Shown here piece after piece: positions 34,987 to 48,600 of a stretch of DNA of 64,000 nt. The translations under genes were made by a program, and so were the position numbers. How positions within the stretch are numbered: position 1 is the first letter of the stretch; each line of letters begins with the position of its first letter. The stretch spans positions 116,250,494 through 116,314,493 of the forward strand of contig BSWB01000005.1 in the NCBI GenBank assembly GCA_033239125.1. The letters are read 5' to 3'. A model generated the notes under the pieces. It was given only the letters and a program-made list of their open reading frames with translations. It did no database searches and was not told where the DNA came from. The DNA is from Fagopyrum homotropicum (lineage: Eukaryota > Streptophyta > Magnoliopsida > Caryophyllales > Polygonaceae).

Positions 34987-34998
34987 TGGTATCAAAGC
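34987..34998 (+). other. Primer binding site, tRNA-Met type, one mismatch
   Basis: TGGTATCAAAGC lies four bases after the 5' LTR. The canonical site is TGGTATCAGAGC. Confidence 0.85.
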
Positions 34999-35277
34999 CC
35001 AGGTTGACAACAATGGCACTTGCTACCTGCAATAAGGTATGATAGGTAAAATTAACAGACCCCGAAAGGGATTTGACGTTTTAAAACGTTTTTGGTTTTA
35101 AGTGTGGTTTTGGGTTAGAATGTACGAGAAGTCGTCACCTCTCCCATGGATCTCTGCAGCGTAGATATGTATATATATGTGTGTATTATGGATTATGTGG
35201 ATGTATTATATGTATATATATATCGATACATATGGCATATATATAGCCTTGTAAGTTTAGGTATGTATATCCTACAG

Positions 35278-36059
35278 ATGGCTCAGACTAGAGCAGTATT
35301 TGTAGTGGGACGAGGTAGGGGTACGCCCCCTCTTCCTCCAGTAATGTCAAGTCAGGGACAAGTTTCCGCCGTTGTTTCGCCTATGACAGAGAACGAGTTT
35401 GAAGAGGTTGATCATGTCTCCATGAGTAGACTCGAGTTTCAAGAGTATATGCAACAAGTTTATGAGGCTGTGATAGCGGGAAGACCTACACCAGATTTAC
35501 CAACGTCGGTGGGACCAATTGAAGCTTCCGGATCAGAGAAGAAGCAATGGATTGGATCAGTTAGTCGAGAAGCAAAGATGATGAATGGTGAACCAAGTCA
35601 GATGCCAGGACAATCAAGCGGTCTTTTGGCCATGAAGACGACTAGCAAGGAACTACAATGTTTTAATTGTGTGAAGTTTGGACCCCGGCGAGCTGTGTTC
35701 CCAAAGATGCCCATACTATGCTTTACATGTGGTAAAGCAGGGCATAGAGCGAAGTTTTGTCGACGGGGCAAGGCACTGCCTTTACCAGTTCCTTCCCGGA
35801 GTAAGATTATTAGAGGTGGACGACGAAGATCGAGATACCCTTTAGCTGTACAGGGTGCAAGGATGGGACGATTATGTTTCAACTGTGGTTATCCAGATCA
35901 TTTGCGTTCTGAGTGCCCTTTGGCACCGATAGCTTGCTTCATATGTGGTGAATTAGGCCATTTGGCCCCTTTCTATCAGCAAGGTAATGTTTCTTCTCAA
36001 CAAGACCTTCCTCTTTCCGGTGCAAAAAGAGTGGAAGTGGAGGCTATGACAATGACCTC
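35278..36059 (+). pseudogene. Gag-like frame lacking the capsid core, with four zinc-knuckle sites
   Basis: The frame starts MAQTRAVFVVGRGRG, matching the basic N-terminus of the gag at 10706, and stays open until it runs into a solo LTR at 36060 (stop at 36087). The capsid-type region (WLKVFN...HWIGHVE in the other gag) is absent; a short SEKKQWIG linker leads to the knuckles. Two CCHC knuckles are complete, CFTCGKAGHRAKFC and CFNCGYPDHLRSEC. One has lost its last Cys (CFICGELGHLAPFY). One upstream is CFNCVKFGPRRAVF, without His and the last Cys. An earlier in-frame ATG exists at 35146, but it lies in TA-rich leader sequence. It could bind nucleic acid but probably could not build a particle. 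Confidence 0.8.
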
Positions 36060-37635
36060 TGTAATAGATAGGATTTCCGAATTCTAATTAATGTTGATTA
36101 ACTTAATCGTTGATAGTAATTGACATATAACTCGCGAAGATTTCGCAAGTGATGAGTATGAGTCCCACCGTTATGTTCCTCGCGTAATTTTGGACGTTTG
36201 GGGAAATTTTTACTTTTTCCCCCGGGTAATTATTTTTACCCTCCGGTGTTATTTGGAGCATTTGGGAGCTCCAATTAATAAAAATGCAGTTGAGAGAAAT
36301 GATCAACACATCGGATATGTCCTAGATATGAAATAACATGGAGAGGCAAAACGGCCAAAAGAGTCGCTATTTCGTTTCTTAACGGCTAAGAAAGACGGCC
36401 TAGGAATACACGTTTTCCGAGGCTGTTGTGGAATAATTATCCCTACAATATTCCAGATTTAATATTCCAATCTCGAGAAGTTTGGAGAAGGAGGTTCGAC
36501 CCGCCTTTGGATCGGTTAAAGGATAATTATCGACTTTGCTAAAGGATAATTATCGTCTTCACTATAAATAGCGGAAAATCCTTTATTAATTCATTTCCTT
36601 TCACGTTTCCTCGTAAAAGCTCTAATTTCTCTCAACCTTCAAACTCAGATCTACTCTCCGTTTCTAATCCGATTTCAATTCCGTTTGAGTTTCTGGATTC
36701 CTCTCTTCATTCTCTTCATATCGGTACCGAGTTTCTGCATTTCCGAGTATATGGAGGGCTGGTCGAGCATATATGTCACCAGGCAGGTTCCGTCGCTCAG
36801 ATTCCGGTGAATTTGATGTTGTCCATGCGTAGCCTGCGCCGCTGTGATTCCGAATCTTCTTTCAGATCGTCAATCGGGTTAGTAACGAATAAGTTATGAA
36901 TTTATTCGTTTTCCGTACTGCGATTTGACCTAAATTGACTTTAGGCTTGTCAAAATGGATAATTAGAAATTCCATTATGGTCGTTATATTATTTTGGTGA
37001 TTATGGGTTGTTTGTTTGATGAAATCTGATGACAGGGGGTTTAGAATTTGCCTGCGGGCAAAACGTTATTTTGGCGAAATCTAATTAATTAATTAAAGGT
37101 TATTTAATTAAATTAGGATTAGAATTGAGATTGAGGAATGTTGATTAGATACTACCTTGAGATTTGAGGAATTGTGAGTTATGTTGAGATATTGAGGTTT
37201 AGTTGGTTGTGAGGCTTATAGATTGAGTATGATCCTTATGGATCCCTTTGGGTCTAGGTGTGACCCCTTTGATGAATAGAGGTTGATATATCTCTTTATG
37301 CCTTGTTTATAGGCCGTGTTGTCCCTCCAGTGTAGAGGTGATCGGGGTTGAGTTTGTACGAGGTTGATGTGTGCTTTATATGTTTGCTATGATAGCATGA
37401 GTTGTCGTTTTTATCGACCTATGTTCTATTGACTGCCCCACTGCGTGGCTGTGATAACCTTTCCCTTTCATCCCGCCGTGGAGTCTGGGAGATTCTCTGA
37501 TGTCGGGCCACACTGGTTTACAGGAAGGGCGCAATCCACTCCCATAGGGTACACGGATTGTGTGACCGATATTCGTATAGCTGGACATTGTACTCAGAGG
37601 CGGGGATGTATCGGTCCTCGTGTCACATACTTTCA

Positions 37636-37682
<47 letters not shown>

Positions 37683-38158
37683 TTTTTGGTGAATGGTTAT
37701 TATATAAAGATAATAAATGGGTAAATGTGTGATAGCATGCTGAGGTGTTTATCTTTCATGATTGTGTTTGTGCTTATGCATTACCTCATATATGTATGGT
37801 TAGCTAACGGTTTCATACCGTGTTGTAGATGTTTACAGGTTAGGCGCTACTGGGTGATCTGGCAGGGTGACAGGCCGAGGACTCTCGTACATTAGGTGGT
37901 TGGTTTGGGGTTGTTGTCTTTCCCCTATACGTGAGGATGATCTTTTGTACCTCCTGTGTGAGGATGTCGTTTTATATACTCGGCTACGTTGTTGTTTACT
38001 TTGGGTCGTACGGTTTATATTGTTTTATGTATTTGTTTTATATCTGTCAGTGCCATGTTGTAAGGTCCAGTGAACTTGTTGTCAGGCTAGGGTCAGGATC
38101 CATTGTGAGATCCTAGCCCAATGTGACATCCCGAGTCCCGCGGATTCGGGGTGTTACA
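36060..38158 (+). mobile_element. Solo LTR of a gypsy element
   Basis: It starts TGTAATAGAT, ends GATTCGGGGTGTTACA, and is flanked by ACCTC (36055-36059 and 38159-38163). It holds a promoter-like TATAAATA at 36563-36570 followed by a pyrimidine-rich leader. Its 3' part shares the AACGGTTTCATACCGT block (37806) and the tail with the surrounding element's LTRs, but its 5' half is different. A long (TA)n run is at 37638-37679. It arose by recombination between the LTRs of a full element. Confidence 0.9.
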
Positions 38159-38446
38159 ACCTCAGTGATACCTGACGAGCATGGATCCGAGATTGAATGA
38201 TGATATGCAGTGGAGCTTCTGGGGTTAGCTGTACAGGTATCATTCTTGTTAATGGTTTACCTAGTGGAGTTTTGTTTGTTGTGAGTGCTATGCACTTCTT
38301 GTCTTTTGATGCATGTGTTAATAGTGGATTGTGGAAACAGTGAAGGTAGACTTTTCTTTACAGGATTACCAACTAGGGGTTTGAGGTACCCGCGAGATAT
38401 GTGATTGTCCCATTCATTCAGGGACTTGTGTATGGTCTAGAGACTT
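38159..38446 (+). pseudogene. Protease-region remnant of the TGGAT gypsy element
   Basis: It aligns with about 12200-12440 of the other gypsy element: a degenerate GGATTACCAACTAGGGG stretch, then GAGGTACCCGCGAGATATG and TGTCCCATTCATTCAGGGA. There is no open frame. It is cut at 38446 by the Athila element and resumes at 53390. Confidence 0.65.
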
Positions 38447-40159
38447 TGTTCGCCACTTAGCGTGTGTGCAAATAAGTTTTAATTATAAAACTAGAAATCA
38501 AGCAAGCGAACCCGCAGTGTATGGATCGATATAGTTGAGCAAGAATTCCAGAGTATCGAACACAGGGATTTGGAGGGTTAAATCCAGTTATAGATTATCA
38601 AGCAAGTAAATTTATGAAGCTTTTCAAATTATTGGGAAAACAACAATCCTAAAGATCCAGGAATCCAGCTGTGGCAATCGATTCAAGATATACTAAAGAT
38701 ATAAGGACAGAGTTAAGGTATGCAAAGGTATACGAATGTAAGGTAATCGTACGGTGAAGTTTCAAGAACCTTATATGACCCACCTAAAAGATACTCTCTA
38801 TAAAGTTTGTTGAGGCTTCAGTATATAAAGGTTCTAAGGGTAAGAATTAACGTCAAATACCCAAACTTGTAATCCAAGGATCAAGACTAACTAAACCGAT
38901 TAAGGTTGTGACACTCAGAATCGAGGTAGAGGTTGTTGAGGCTTCACTACCACCTAGAAAAGGCAAGCCAAGACTAAGTTAAAGCAAATCTTTAACTTTG
39001 GATTAAAGTAAAAGCAAGTTCGTAAACTAACACAAAATTACGGGTGGATCTTGAGTTCCACGGCCGTGGAAGCTCAAGAACAGACCGTGGTTTAGGTTCG
39101 TCGGCGATTCTCTCTAACTCTCAGGGTCCAATCTGTTTACGATTGATCTATCATCATCTAAGCCACAACTATCAACCCTTCACCTTAGAATTGCTAAAGG
39201 GTTTTAGCCAACTACAGTCATATTGATATCAAATTCAAGATTTAAAAGAATGAAAGATGAAAACTTCCGAAAACCTTGAATAACTCTTAAATCAATCTCA
39301 AGTTCACAAATCAAGAACAGTAACTTCAATAGATTCGGAATAATGCAAACAATCACAATCTTAGATAAGAACGAAAAACGGGATGTCAATCCGTCTCCTA
39401 ATCAAACCTAAATAAGAAGCGAAATCTCCTTACGAACAATCTTCCGAATCTTCAACTCTTCCGTCAATCCGGAAATCTCAATGGCAAAGCGCAAATCTCT
39501 CAATCACAATCTCCGCCAAAATGCGAAATTAGGGCAATTTCAAGTGTAAGCGGAAGTGCGTCTAAGCGTAAACGGAGGTGACGGAATCTCCCTTCTTCCG
39601 TCCTTTTATAGTGTAAGATAAAATATAAGCCCGGCCCAATTGCGTAGAAGATCGTGGCTTAAAGTATGACGTAAAAGATCGCCAAGATCACGGTCGTGGA
39701 AGGGTTCCACGACCGTAATTTAGAGCGTGGAAATTGGTCACGGTTTGTTTCAATCCTTCCACGGCCGTAGAAGTTGCTGAAATGAACCACGCTTCCCTTG
39801 CTAAGGTTCCACGGCCGTGGACTTGAACGTGGAATGTAGTACGGCCCTATTTTAGAGCGTGGTTTAGGGGTAAACCGTAATTCTTCCTTTCCTCGTGCTA
39901 TTCTTCAAGTTAGCACCTTCCTTAACTCCTAGAGATGTCCTCAATCCTTGGACATGCTCAATCAAACTCCATTCTCGCTCAATCCGTTCGGAAATAGCTC
40001 TTAATTGCCTACAATCAACATAAAGTTTGTGTAGATCTCTATATCGACATTATAGACAAACTAGCTCACAAATGCATCAATGCTTAATCAATGACTATCA
40101 ATATGGATGAAATACACTTTGAAAACGTGCCTAAAATATCACAATATTTCATGCTAACA
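38447..40159 (-). mobile_element. 3' LTR of the Athila-type element
   Basis: In element sense it begins TGTTAGCATG and ends GGCGAACA. It carries clusters of the palindrome CCACGGCCGTGG and its variants (39058, 39809 and degenerate copies at 39680-39860). Confidence 0.92.
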
Positions 40160-41578
40160 AATAACCCCATACTTTCCACTTGCTTGTCCCTAAGCAAGGT
40201 TTTTCAAAAGCTTTAAAACACAAGTTAGGATGAAATATGTGTACCTTCTCAAAGCAAAACTTCTTTTGAATAAATGTGCCTTCTAATCAATAGATCATTC
40301 TCAAATCTTGCTTCATTCGTTTATAAGACTTTCATACATTTAATCAAAGAGTAAAGAGTGAAGAAAGCTCATGAATCAATCAAACTTCCATGTAAACATC
40401 ATAACCTTTAAACATTATCAAAATCAATCATAAGAAACTTCAATTTAGATCACCAAGTCATATAACATTCTTTTGATCTTAAGGACTTTCAAACAAGGTC
40501 TAGAATGTGGAAAGGGAAGAAAAACTTTAAGGAATGTGGTGCATGAATCCGGGAAAGTGGATAACTACTCTTTTCTTCTTCTCTTGCGGTTTCCGCAACA
40601 CTTTCAACTTAGAGCTTCGCTCTCTTCTTTCCATTTTTCGACTTTACTTTTGGAGTTATGGATAGAGGTGCACAAAAACCGAAGCCTAGGAGATTGGCGT
40701 TTCTCAATTTTTATGAGATGCCTCAAACCCTTAGCGCACATACCATAATCCGCTAGGAATATTGCTCAATCCGACTTTGGCAAGACACAAACACCCGGCT
40801 ATGTGAATGGTGCCGAGTTACTCATCGTCATGATTGACTTCCCCAAACCTATAATTTCTTTCTATTCCTTTGAATGCAAAGTATTGCTTTCGTGGCCCTC
40901 CCACATCAAACATGCCTTTTTCATTCAACTCCTCCAAATTCCCGGATAGGTAAAGGAGGTCAATATTTCAATGAGGGGCTAAATGATCAAAGAAAGAAGA
41001 AAGAAAATCGAATTGTCTTAATCATCTCAACAAGAAGCATAAGAACTTATAGTGTGATTTCAACTTTAATTCCTCAACATGATTTAAGTAACATTCATCA
41101 CATTATGAAATTTGCAAAAGAGGGATAATCCATTCATTCAATTTCTTTTCAATTCACTAATTGTTTAAGCATGCAATTGTCATCAAAACTCAATTCACAA
41201 GTGGTGATTATCATAGAAATCATCCCTATCCTTAGAAGCACAAAATTTTCAAAATTTCTCAATTTTTATGGGTTTTTCAAATTCTTTTTCATGCAATGCA
41301 ATAATGAAACGTGCAACAATATAATGAAACATGCAAGATAGTCTCAATAGAAGCAAATAAAGTGAGTAAGAGTTATTACAAACGATTAGTCACACCCCAC
41401 CCCATACTTGGAACAAACATTGTCCCTAATGTTCAAAGAAAAGAAAAAGAAGAAAAGAAAGAAAGAAAAAGAACTCACAAAGTGGTGGTGGAGCGGCTAA
41501 ACTGTCGGTCATGCAAGGTCGTCACTGCGGTGGAGGCGGGAATGGAGAGAAGCTAGGATCATAGTACCGCCCGAACTG
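40160..41578 (-). other. 3' noncoding part of the Athila-type element with polypurine tract
   Basis: In element sense, GGAAAGTATGGGGTTATT (about 40160-40177) adjoins the 3' LTR and serves as polypurine tract. The remaining 1.4 kb has only short frames; I see no coding signal. Confidence 0.65.
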
Positions 41579-44500
41579 CTAGCGGTAGACGTCTCTCATC
41601 ATATGGTCAAGGTCGTCCATACGTGCGTCCCTAGCGTCAGAGCGGATCTCTAATGCTCCCACCCTGTCGGAAAGGCTGGTGGCCCAATCCGGCAGCTGCT
41701 CATACCAACCTGGAGGTTGACTGTACCACCCCGGTGCATCTGAAGATGTTGGTGCTGGTGCTGGTGGTGCCTGTGTGGACCATGGTGGTGGAGCTCCGTA
41801 CCACGCAGGAGGGGTCTCCATCCAAGTGGATCTCTCGCTCACGCTGACGCGGCGAGAAGATGATCCTGAAGCTCTGGCGGGACGTGGGGAACGTCTAGGC
41901 ATGTCAGGAGCTGCGTCCGGCTTATCCGGAAACGTGCCAAAATCCTGCTCAGCTCCTCCTCCTCCTCCTCCCTCATAATGGTCTCTCATCTCCTCCTCCT
42001 CAACTACAGGTGGTGGTGGGACATATGGAGGGGCTGCAATCCTGTTCGCATGCATGGCAGCGAACGTCTCCTTCCAGTTATGGCGTCCAGCCATAATGGA
42101 ATACTCTGGGAGCCACTCAATGCCTCTCCCCGTCCTGCTCTCCCATGGCATAGCTGCGTAAGGTGGACCTCTATGGGTGGGGAAGATGAGGCCTCTAGTC
42201 ATAAAGGCCTGAAGTCCTAGGGGTACAGCGGGGATATGTGTGCAGGCGGAGAAATCTACCCCTAATGTCCTAGCAAGGTGGGTGACTATCCCACCATATC
42301 CAATGTTGCCAGCCCTCTTATTCTTTAGCTTGCTCATGGTAGCAGCTAAGAGGGTGGCACAGTCAGCAGGTCGTCCATATAACATGGAGTAGAGAAGAAA
42401 GAGCTCATCCGTCTTGATCTTCTAAGGTGTCTCCGTCCTAGGGAAGAGACACTCAGAAAGTACCCGGTGAGCAATCTTCAAGGCTAAGTGATAGATCAAC
42501 TTAGCCTTGGTATCAGTGTTAGCATGAAATATTGTGATATTTTAGGCACGTTTTCTAAATGTATTTGATTCATATTGATAGTCTTTGATTGATCTTTGTG
42601 CATATGTGAGCTAGTATTGCCTATATTTTCGATATGGATGTCTACACTAGTTCTATGTTGATTATAGGTAATTTGGAGCTATTTCCGAACGGAATCGAGC
42701 AAAGGAGAGTTGAGTTGATATGTCCATAGATCGAGGACACTTTTTGAAGCAATTTGGAGTCCTAGATTGAAGAATGCACGAGTTCAGGGAAGAATCACGT
42801 TCTTGCCCTAAATTACGCCCTAAAACACGGCCGTATCACAAACCACGTTCAGAATTACGGCCGTGGATTCAGAGTCAGAATTCGATGTTCATTCCAGGGG
42901 ATTCTACGGCCGTGGAACTAACCGTAATTGTTTCCACGCCCTAAATTACGGTCGTGGAATCTTCCACGACCGTGATCTTGGCGAATCTTTTCGCCACGCT
43001 TCGAAGCCATGATCTTTTGAAAGATTGGGCCGGGCCGACACTTTACCCTACACTATAAAAAGACGGACGAAGCAAGATTCCGTCACCTCGCTTACGACCT
43101 TTCAACCTTCGCTTAGCGGCAAACGTACGCCGAGAATCCACGTTTAGCAACGCATAAACCCTCATCTTGGAGGTAATTTGGGGATCTTATTGAAGATCAA
43201 AGTTCGTATTGGAGAGTTGCTGTTTTGTGATTTTCGAATTGGTGGAAGATCGAAGTTCTTGGAGGGTTTTGCAAGAAGATCCCTCTTCTTGCTTAGGTTT
43301 GATTTAGGATCGGATTGACATCCCGTTTCTTTTCTTTCCTAAGATTGTGATTGTTTACTCCGTTTTGAATCTTTTGATAAACACTTGTTCTTGACTGTGA
43401 TTTTGAGATTCATTTGAAGATTATTGATAATTCTTGAAAGTTCCCATCTTTTATCTTTTAATTCTTGAATTGATATCAATATGACTGTTATTGGCTAAAA
43501 ACCCTTAACAATTCTAAGGTGAAGGGTTGATAGTTGTGGCATAGGTGATGATAGATCGATCGCAAACAGATTAGACCCTGAGAGTTAGAGAATTATCGCC
43601 GACAACCCCAAATTACGGGCTGTTCTTGAGTCCACGGCCGTGGAACCTCAAGAACTAACCGTGATTTACCTTAAGTCTACGAACCTGCTTTTACTTTAAT
43701 CTAAAGTTAAAGATTGGCTTTAGCTTAGCTTAGACTTGTCTTTTCTAGGTGGTAGTGAAGCCTCAACAACCTCTACCTCGATTGTGAGTGTCACAACCTC
43801 AATCGGTTAAGTTAGTCTTGACCTTTGGATTACAAGTTTGGGTATTTGACATTAATTCTCACCTCTAGAACCTTTCTATATTGAGCCTCAACAACCTGTA
43901 CAGGGAGTGTCTTTTAGGTGAGTTACATAAGGTTTTTGGAACCTCAACCGTACGATTACCTTACATTAGTATACCTTTGCATATCTCCACTCTGTCTATA
44001 CATCATTAGTATATCTTGAATCTATTGCCGCAACTGAATACCCGAAGCTTTAGGATTGTTGTTTTCCCAATATCTGCAAAACTCCCATATTCACCTGCGT
44101 GATAACTTGCAATTGAATTCGCTCCACCCAAATCCCTGTGTTCGATACTCTGGAATTCTTGCTTAACTACGTCGATCCGTACACTGCGGGTTCGCTTGCT
44201 TGATTCTAGTTTTATAAATTTAAAACTTATTTGCACACACCTCTAGGGGCGAACAATCAGCTGGTCGCCAGCGGTCCTCGCTGGCATAGATCATGGCGAC
44301 CTCTTCCCAAAAATCCTTGGCGTACACGCCACTGGGGAAACGACCATTGAAGGTCTCGTGGAACCCAAAGAAGGCTCCAAACTCCCGGATGGAGAAATCA
44401 TAGTTTCTTTCCATCAGACGGAAAGAAACTGTCCTATCAACATGGTTGTGCTCAAAAGAAACCACAACCTCTCTCGTAACTCCTCGTATGCGTCTTCCCG

Positions 44501-44836
44501 AATAGCGGAGAAGACGACTAATCCGGCTCTATCCAAGAGCCAAGTAAGGTCCCCTATGACATGTAGAGGAGCTAAATCCTCCAATAGTAGGTATCTAGGT
44601 CCTATGACCGTCCTCTTATGGATCCTCTCTAAGGCGTCGAGATGATCCTCGTGAATGGTGGGGACTCTAGGGCTAGGAGGTGATGGTGATGAAGGTGATG
44701 ATGGAGGTGAAGGGGATGAGGGTGGTAGTGCCCTAGAGGAGGAAGAGGAAGAGGGGTTGCCCTTCCTCTTTTTACTCTTATCTTTGTCTTTGTTCTTATC
44801 CTTATTCCTCCCGGACACTCTCCTTACAAAATCCAT
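41579..44836 (-). pseudogene. Athila-type ORF in the env-like position, interrupted
   Basis: The reading frame starts at 44836 (MDFVRRVSGRNK) with a Lys-rich then Ser/Pro-rich N-terminus. A frameshift near 44465 leads to SFRLMERNYDFSIREFGAFF and FWEEVAMIYA, the pattern of the plant Athila ORF family. A solo LTR (42517-44255) then cuts it. Beyond the insert the frame continues with one TAG near 42425 into 42385-41579: GNIGYGGIVTHLARTLGVDF, a Glu/Gly tract, Pro/Trp-rich repeats (GWYSQPPGWYEQLPDWA) and a short C-terminal coiled coil. Its function is unknown; the env label rests only on its position after pol. I see no clear transmembrane segment. Confidence 0.75.
42517..44255 (+). mobile_element. 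Solo LTR of the Athila family, opposite orientation
   Basis: It begins TGTTAGCATGAAATATTG and ends GGGGCGAACA on the plus strand, 1739 bp, with target duplication ATCAG (42512-42516 and 44256-44260). It is clearly more diverged from the two host LTRs than they are from each other, so it came from another family member. It has CCACGGCCGTGG at 43632. Confidence 0.93.
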
Positions 44837-45661
44837 TTTCTGGCAGAAACCACGGTCTGTTCTTGGTGTTCCACGGCCGTGGAAGTTACAGAGACCGTGG
44901 TTTGTCTCGACTTTTCTCAAAACTCAGCAAACAATCACCAAACTCAGCAATCAATCAGTCCTAGACTAATTTCTTCCAATTCCAATCAGTTCTCCTACAA
45001 ATTCTATCAAAATTAAGGCCGAATCGACAAAGATAGAGAAGAGCGAAAAAACCTAGGTTTTCGGATTTTAAAATCCGAATTCTGCTTTCCTTGGTGATTT
45101 GCCGCTCGAATCGTTGCTTGGATCTCATTGGTGGTTGGATTTGCTTCAGTTTGGGTCAAAGAATCGTTAAAAACGATTAACGAACGAAGAATTGAGGTGA
45201 GGGGCGTGGAATCGGCGTTTTTGGGCGTAATTTGGGTTTTGTGTGTTGTGTTTTTGTGAAGAACGTGGTTTATATAGTGGTCGTCAAAATTTTTGAAAAC
45301 CACGGTCTATCGGGGGGTTGGTGGAAATGTACGGAACCGTGGTTTTGGTGATTTTTCAAAGGCTTTTGGAAATTACGGTCACTGTAGCTGTCACGGCCGT
45401 GGTTTAGGCCGTGGAACTCTCTGTAATGCTCCAAAGTTCAAGTTTCGTCACTTTTCTTCAAACTTTCTCTTCCCCTTTCCTTTTCCACTATTCCTACATC
45501 CAAAAACACGAACATACCGGAAGGAATCGAAGGCAAAACAAAGCAAAATCGTCTAAGCTAAGCTAATCTATGAATCAAAAATAAAAAACGTAAATGCAAT
45601 ACCTTGGGTTGCCTCCCAAGAAGCACTTTGTTTAAGGTCCGTAGCTAGACCATATTCGCAC
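44837..45661 (-). other. Spacer between pol and the Athila ORF
   Basis: It carries CCACGGCCGTGG at 44871, a TCACGGCCGTGG variant near 45392, and several ACCGTGGTTT variants. No convincing frame was found; it may act as leader for the downstream ORF. Confidence 0.55.
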
Positions 45662-48600
45662 TTATTCGAGTGCGGTAGGCGCGAACTCTTTAGCTTGGAG
45701 TTCCGGCGTATACTTCTTGAGTCGTTGACCTTTCACCTTAAAGCTTCCGCCCGCTTCACCCCATACTTCAACTGCACCATGGGGGAAAATACATTTGATT
45801 AGAAAAGGTCCGGTCCAACGAGATTTAAGCTTACCTGGAAAGAGACGAAGCCTTGAATTGAAGAGGAGAACTTGATCTCCTTCTTTGAAGTCCTTTGGAA
45901 TGATATGCTTATCATGCCAACGCTTTGCTCTTTCTTTGTAAATCTTAGCGTTTTCATATGCGTTCAAGCGGAGTTCTTCAAGCTCATTAAGGTTCAAGAG
46001 ACGCTTCTCTCCCGCTTCCTTCATGCTGAAATTCAACCACTTGATGGCCCAAAATGCTTTGTGCTCCAAATCTACCGGTAAGTGACAAGACTTCCCATAC
46101 ACAAGGTTGTATGGTGTGGTTCCTATGGGAGTCTTATACGCAGTCCGGTACGCCCATAATGCATCATCAAGCTTCAAGGTCCAATCCTTCCTAGTCCTTG
46201 AAACCGTCTTCTCTAGGATTCCTTTGATCTCCCGGTTTGAGATCTCAACTTGTCCACTAGTTTGTGGATGATAAGGGGTGGCGATCTTGTGAGTAACCCC
46301 ATACTTAGCTAGAAGAGCTGCAAAGCGCCGGGCAATGAAGTGAGAACCTCCATCACTAATGATAGTCCTTGGTGTCCCAAATCGTGGGAAGATGGTCTTG
46401 TTAAAAAACTTGACCACTACCATGGCATCATTGGTGGGAGAGGCAATTGCTTCCACCCATCTAGAAACGTAATCCACCGCCAAGAGTATGTATTGGTTTC
46501 CACAAGATGATGGGAACGGTCCCATAAAGTCAACTCCCCAAACATCGAAAATCTCCACCTCTTGGATGTTATTGAGAGGCATCTCATTCCTCCTAGAGAT
46601 ATTTCCTGTTCTTTGACAAGCATCGCAGCAGGAAACAAAGGTTTGCACATCTTTAAAAAAAGTAGGCCAAAAGAATCCAGATTGTAATACCTTAGCGCTA
46701 GTCTTGTTCGAACTAGCGTGTCCTCCACAAGGTAGTGAATGACAATGGCGGATGACACTTTGCATCTCATCTTCCGGCACACATCGCCGAATAATGCCAT
46801 CCGGACCTCTCTTAAAGAGGAGAGGTTCATTCTAAAAGTATTCCCGGACATCCTTAAAGAACTTCTTTCTTTGTGCGTAGGATAATCCGGGCGGTATCTC
46901 CTGACAAACCAAATAGTTAACAAAATCAGCAAATCATGGTTCGTTACCTTTGGAGATTGCATCGATGCACTCCTCTATTATGTGTAAGTGTTCATCCGGG
47001 AAGGAGTCATCTATAGGTAGATGGTCGTCCTCTAGATGTGTTAGACGACTCAAATGATCCGCAACAGAATTTTCCGAACCCTTCTTGTCGCGGATCTCTA
47101 GATCGAATTCTTGTAGGAGAAGAATCCATCTAATTATCCTTGGCTTCGCATCCTTCTTTGCAAGGAGATACCGGATCCCAGCATGATCCGTGTACATAAT
47201 CACCTTTGCACCTACAAGATAAGAGCGAAATTTGTCAATAGCATAAATAATGGCTAAAAATTCCTTTTCCGTAGTGGCGTAGTTGAGCTGCGCATCTAGC
47301 GTCTTGCTAGCGTAGTAGATAGCGTGGGTTCGCCCTTCCTTTCTTTGTCCAAGAACAGCTCCTATAGCCACGTCACTAGCATCGTACATAACCTCAAAGA
47401 GAAGATTCCAATCCGGAGGTTGGATAATTGGAGCTGAAATTAGAGCTTCCCGGATCATGTTAAACGCATCCAAGCATTCCTGCAAAAACTCAAAAACTGC
47501 ATCCTTCATCAAGAGATTAGTAAGCGGTTTTGATATTTTAGAGAAGTCTTTTATGAAGCGTCTATAGAATCCAACATGTCCTAAAAAACTTCTTACCCCT
47601 TTCACCCAAGTTGGGAGAGGAAGCTTTTCTATGGTCTCTATCTTAGCTTTATCTACCTCTATCCCTCTACTAGAGATTAAGTGTCCTAATACAATTCCTT
47701 CCTTTACCATAAATTGACACTTCTCCCAATTAAGAACTAGGTTAGTGTCTTCACACCTTTGTAATACAAGAGCAAGGTTAGAAAGGCAATTGTCAAAAGA
47801 GGAACCGTATACGGAGAAGTCATCCATAAAGACCTCCATGATTTCCTCTATATATTCGGAGAAGATGGCCATCATGCACCTTTAAAACGTGGCTGGGGCG
47901 TTGCAAAGCCCGAACGGCATCCTCCTATAGGAGAACGTACCCCATGGGCACGTGAACGTGGTCTTCTCTTGATCATCCGGGTGTATCGGAATCTGAATAA
48001 AACCACTATAACCGTCAAGATAGCAAAAGTGCGAATGTTGTGCTAACCTTTCAAGCATTTGATCGATGAAGGGTAGTGGGAAATGATCCTTCCTCGTCGC
48101 GTTGTTTAGCTTGCGGTAGTCTATGCACATCCGTCATCCTGTCACAGTTCGGGTAGGAATGAGTTCGTTATTCTTGTTGGTGATGACCGTCATTCCTCCC
48201 TTCTTCGGAACTACTTGTACCGGACTCACCCACTTGCTATCGGAGATAGGGTAGATGATACCTGCATCAAGAAGTTTAAGAATTTCCTTCTTGACAACCT
48301 CTTTCATGGTCGGATTTAACCGCCTTTGAGGTTGTCTTGAAGTTCTAAAGTCCTCTTCCATTAGGATTTTATGCATGCATAGGGAAGGTTTGATTCCTAC
48401 TAAGTCTTCTATAGTATAACCTAAAGCTTTCCTATGTTTCCTAAGGACAACCATAAGCTTACTATGTTCATCTATGGTTAAATTGGAACTAACAATTACC
48501 GGATAAGTAGAGTTAGGTCCTAAGAATGCGTACCTTAGATGTGTAGGAAGTTGTTTCAACTCCATAGCTGCAGGAGTTTCCAATGGCTCTTGAGGAACTT

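Noticed and set aside
35146..35277. Upstream ATG as gag start
   Set aside because: The segment is TA-rich leader coding Tyr/Ile runs; the start at 35278 matches the related gag N-terminus.
41653..41978. Plus-strand frames rich in Pro and Ser
   Set aside because: They are opposite-strand shadows of the Pro/Trp-rich Athila ORF.
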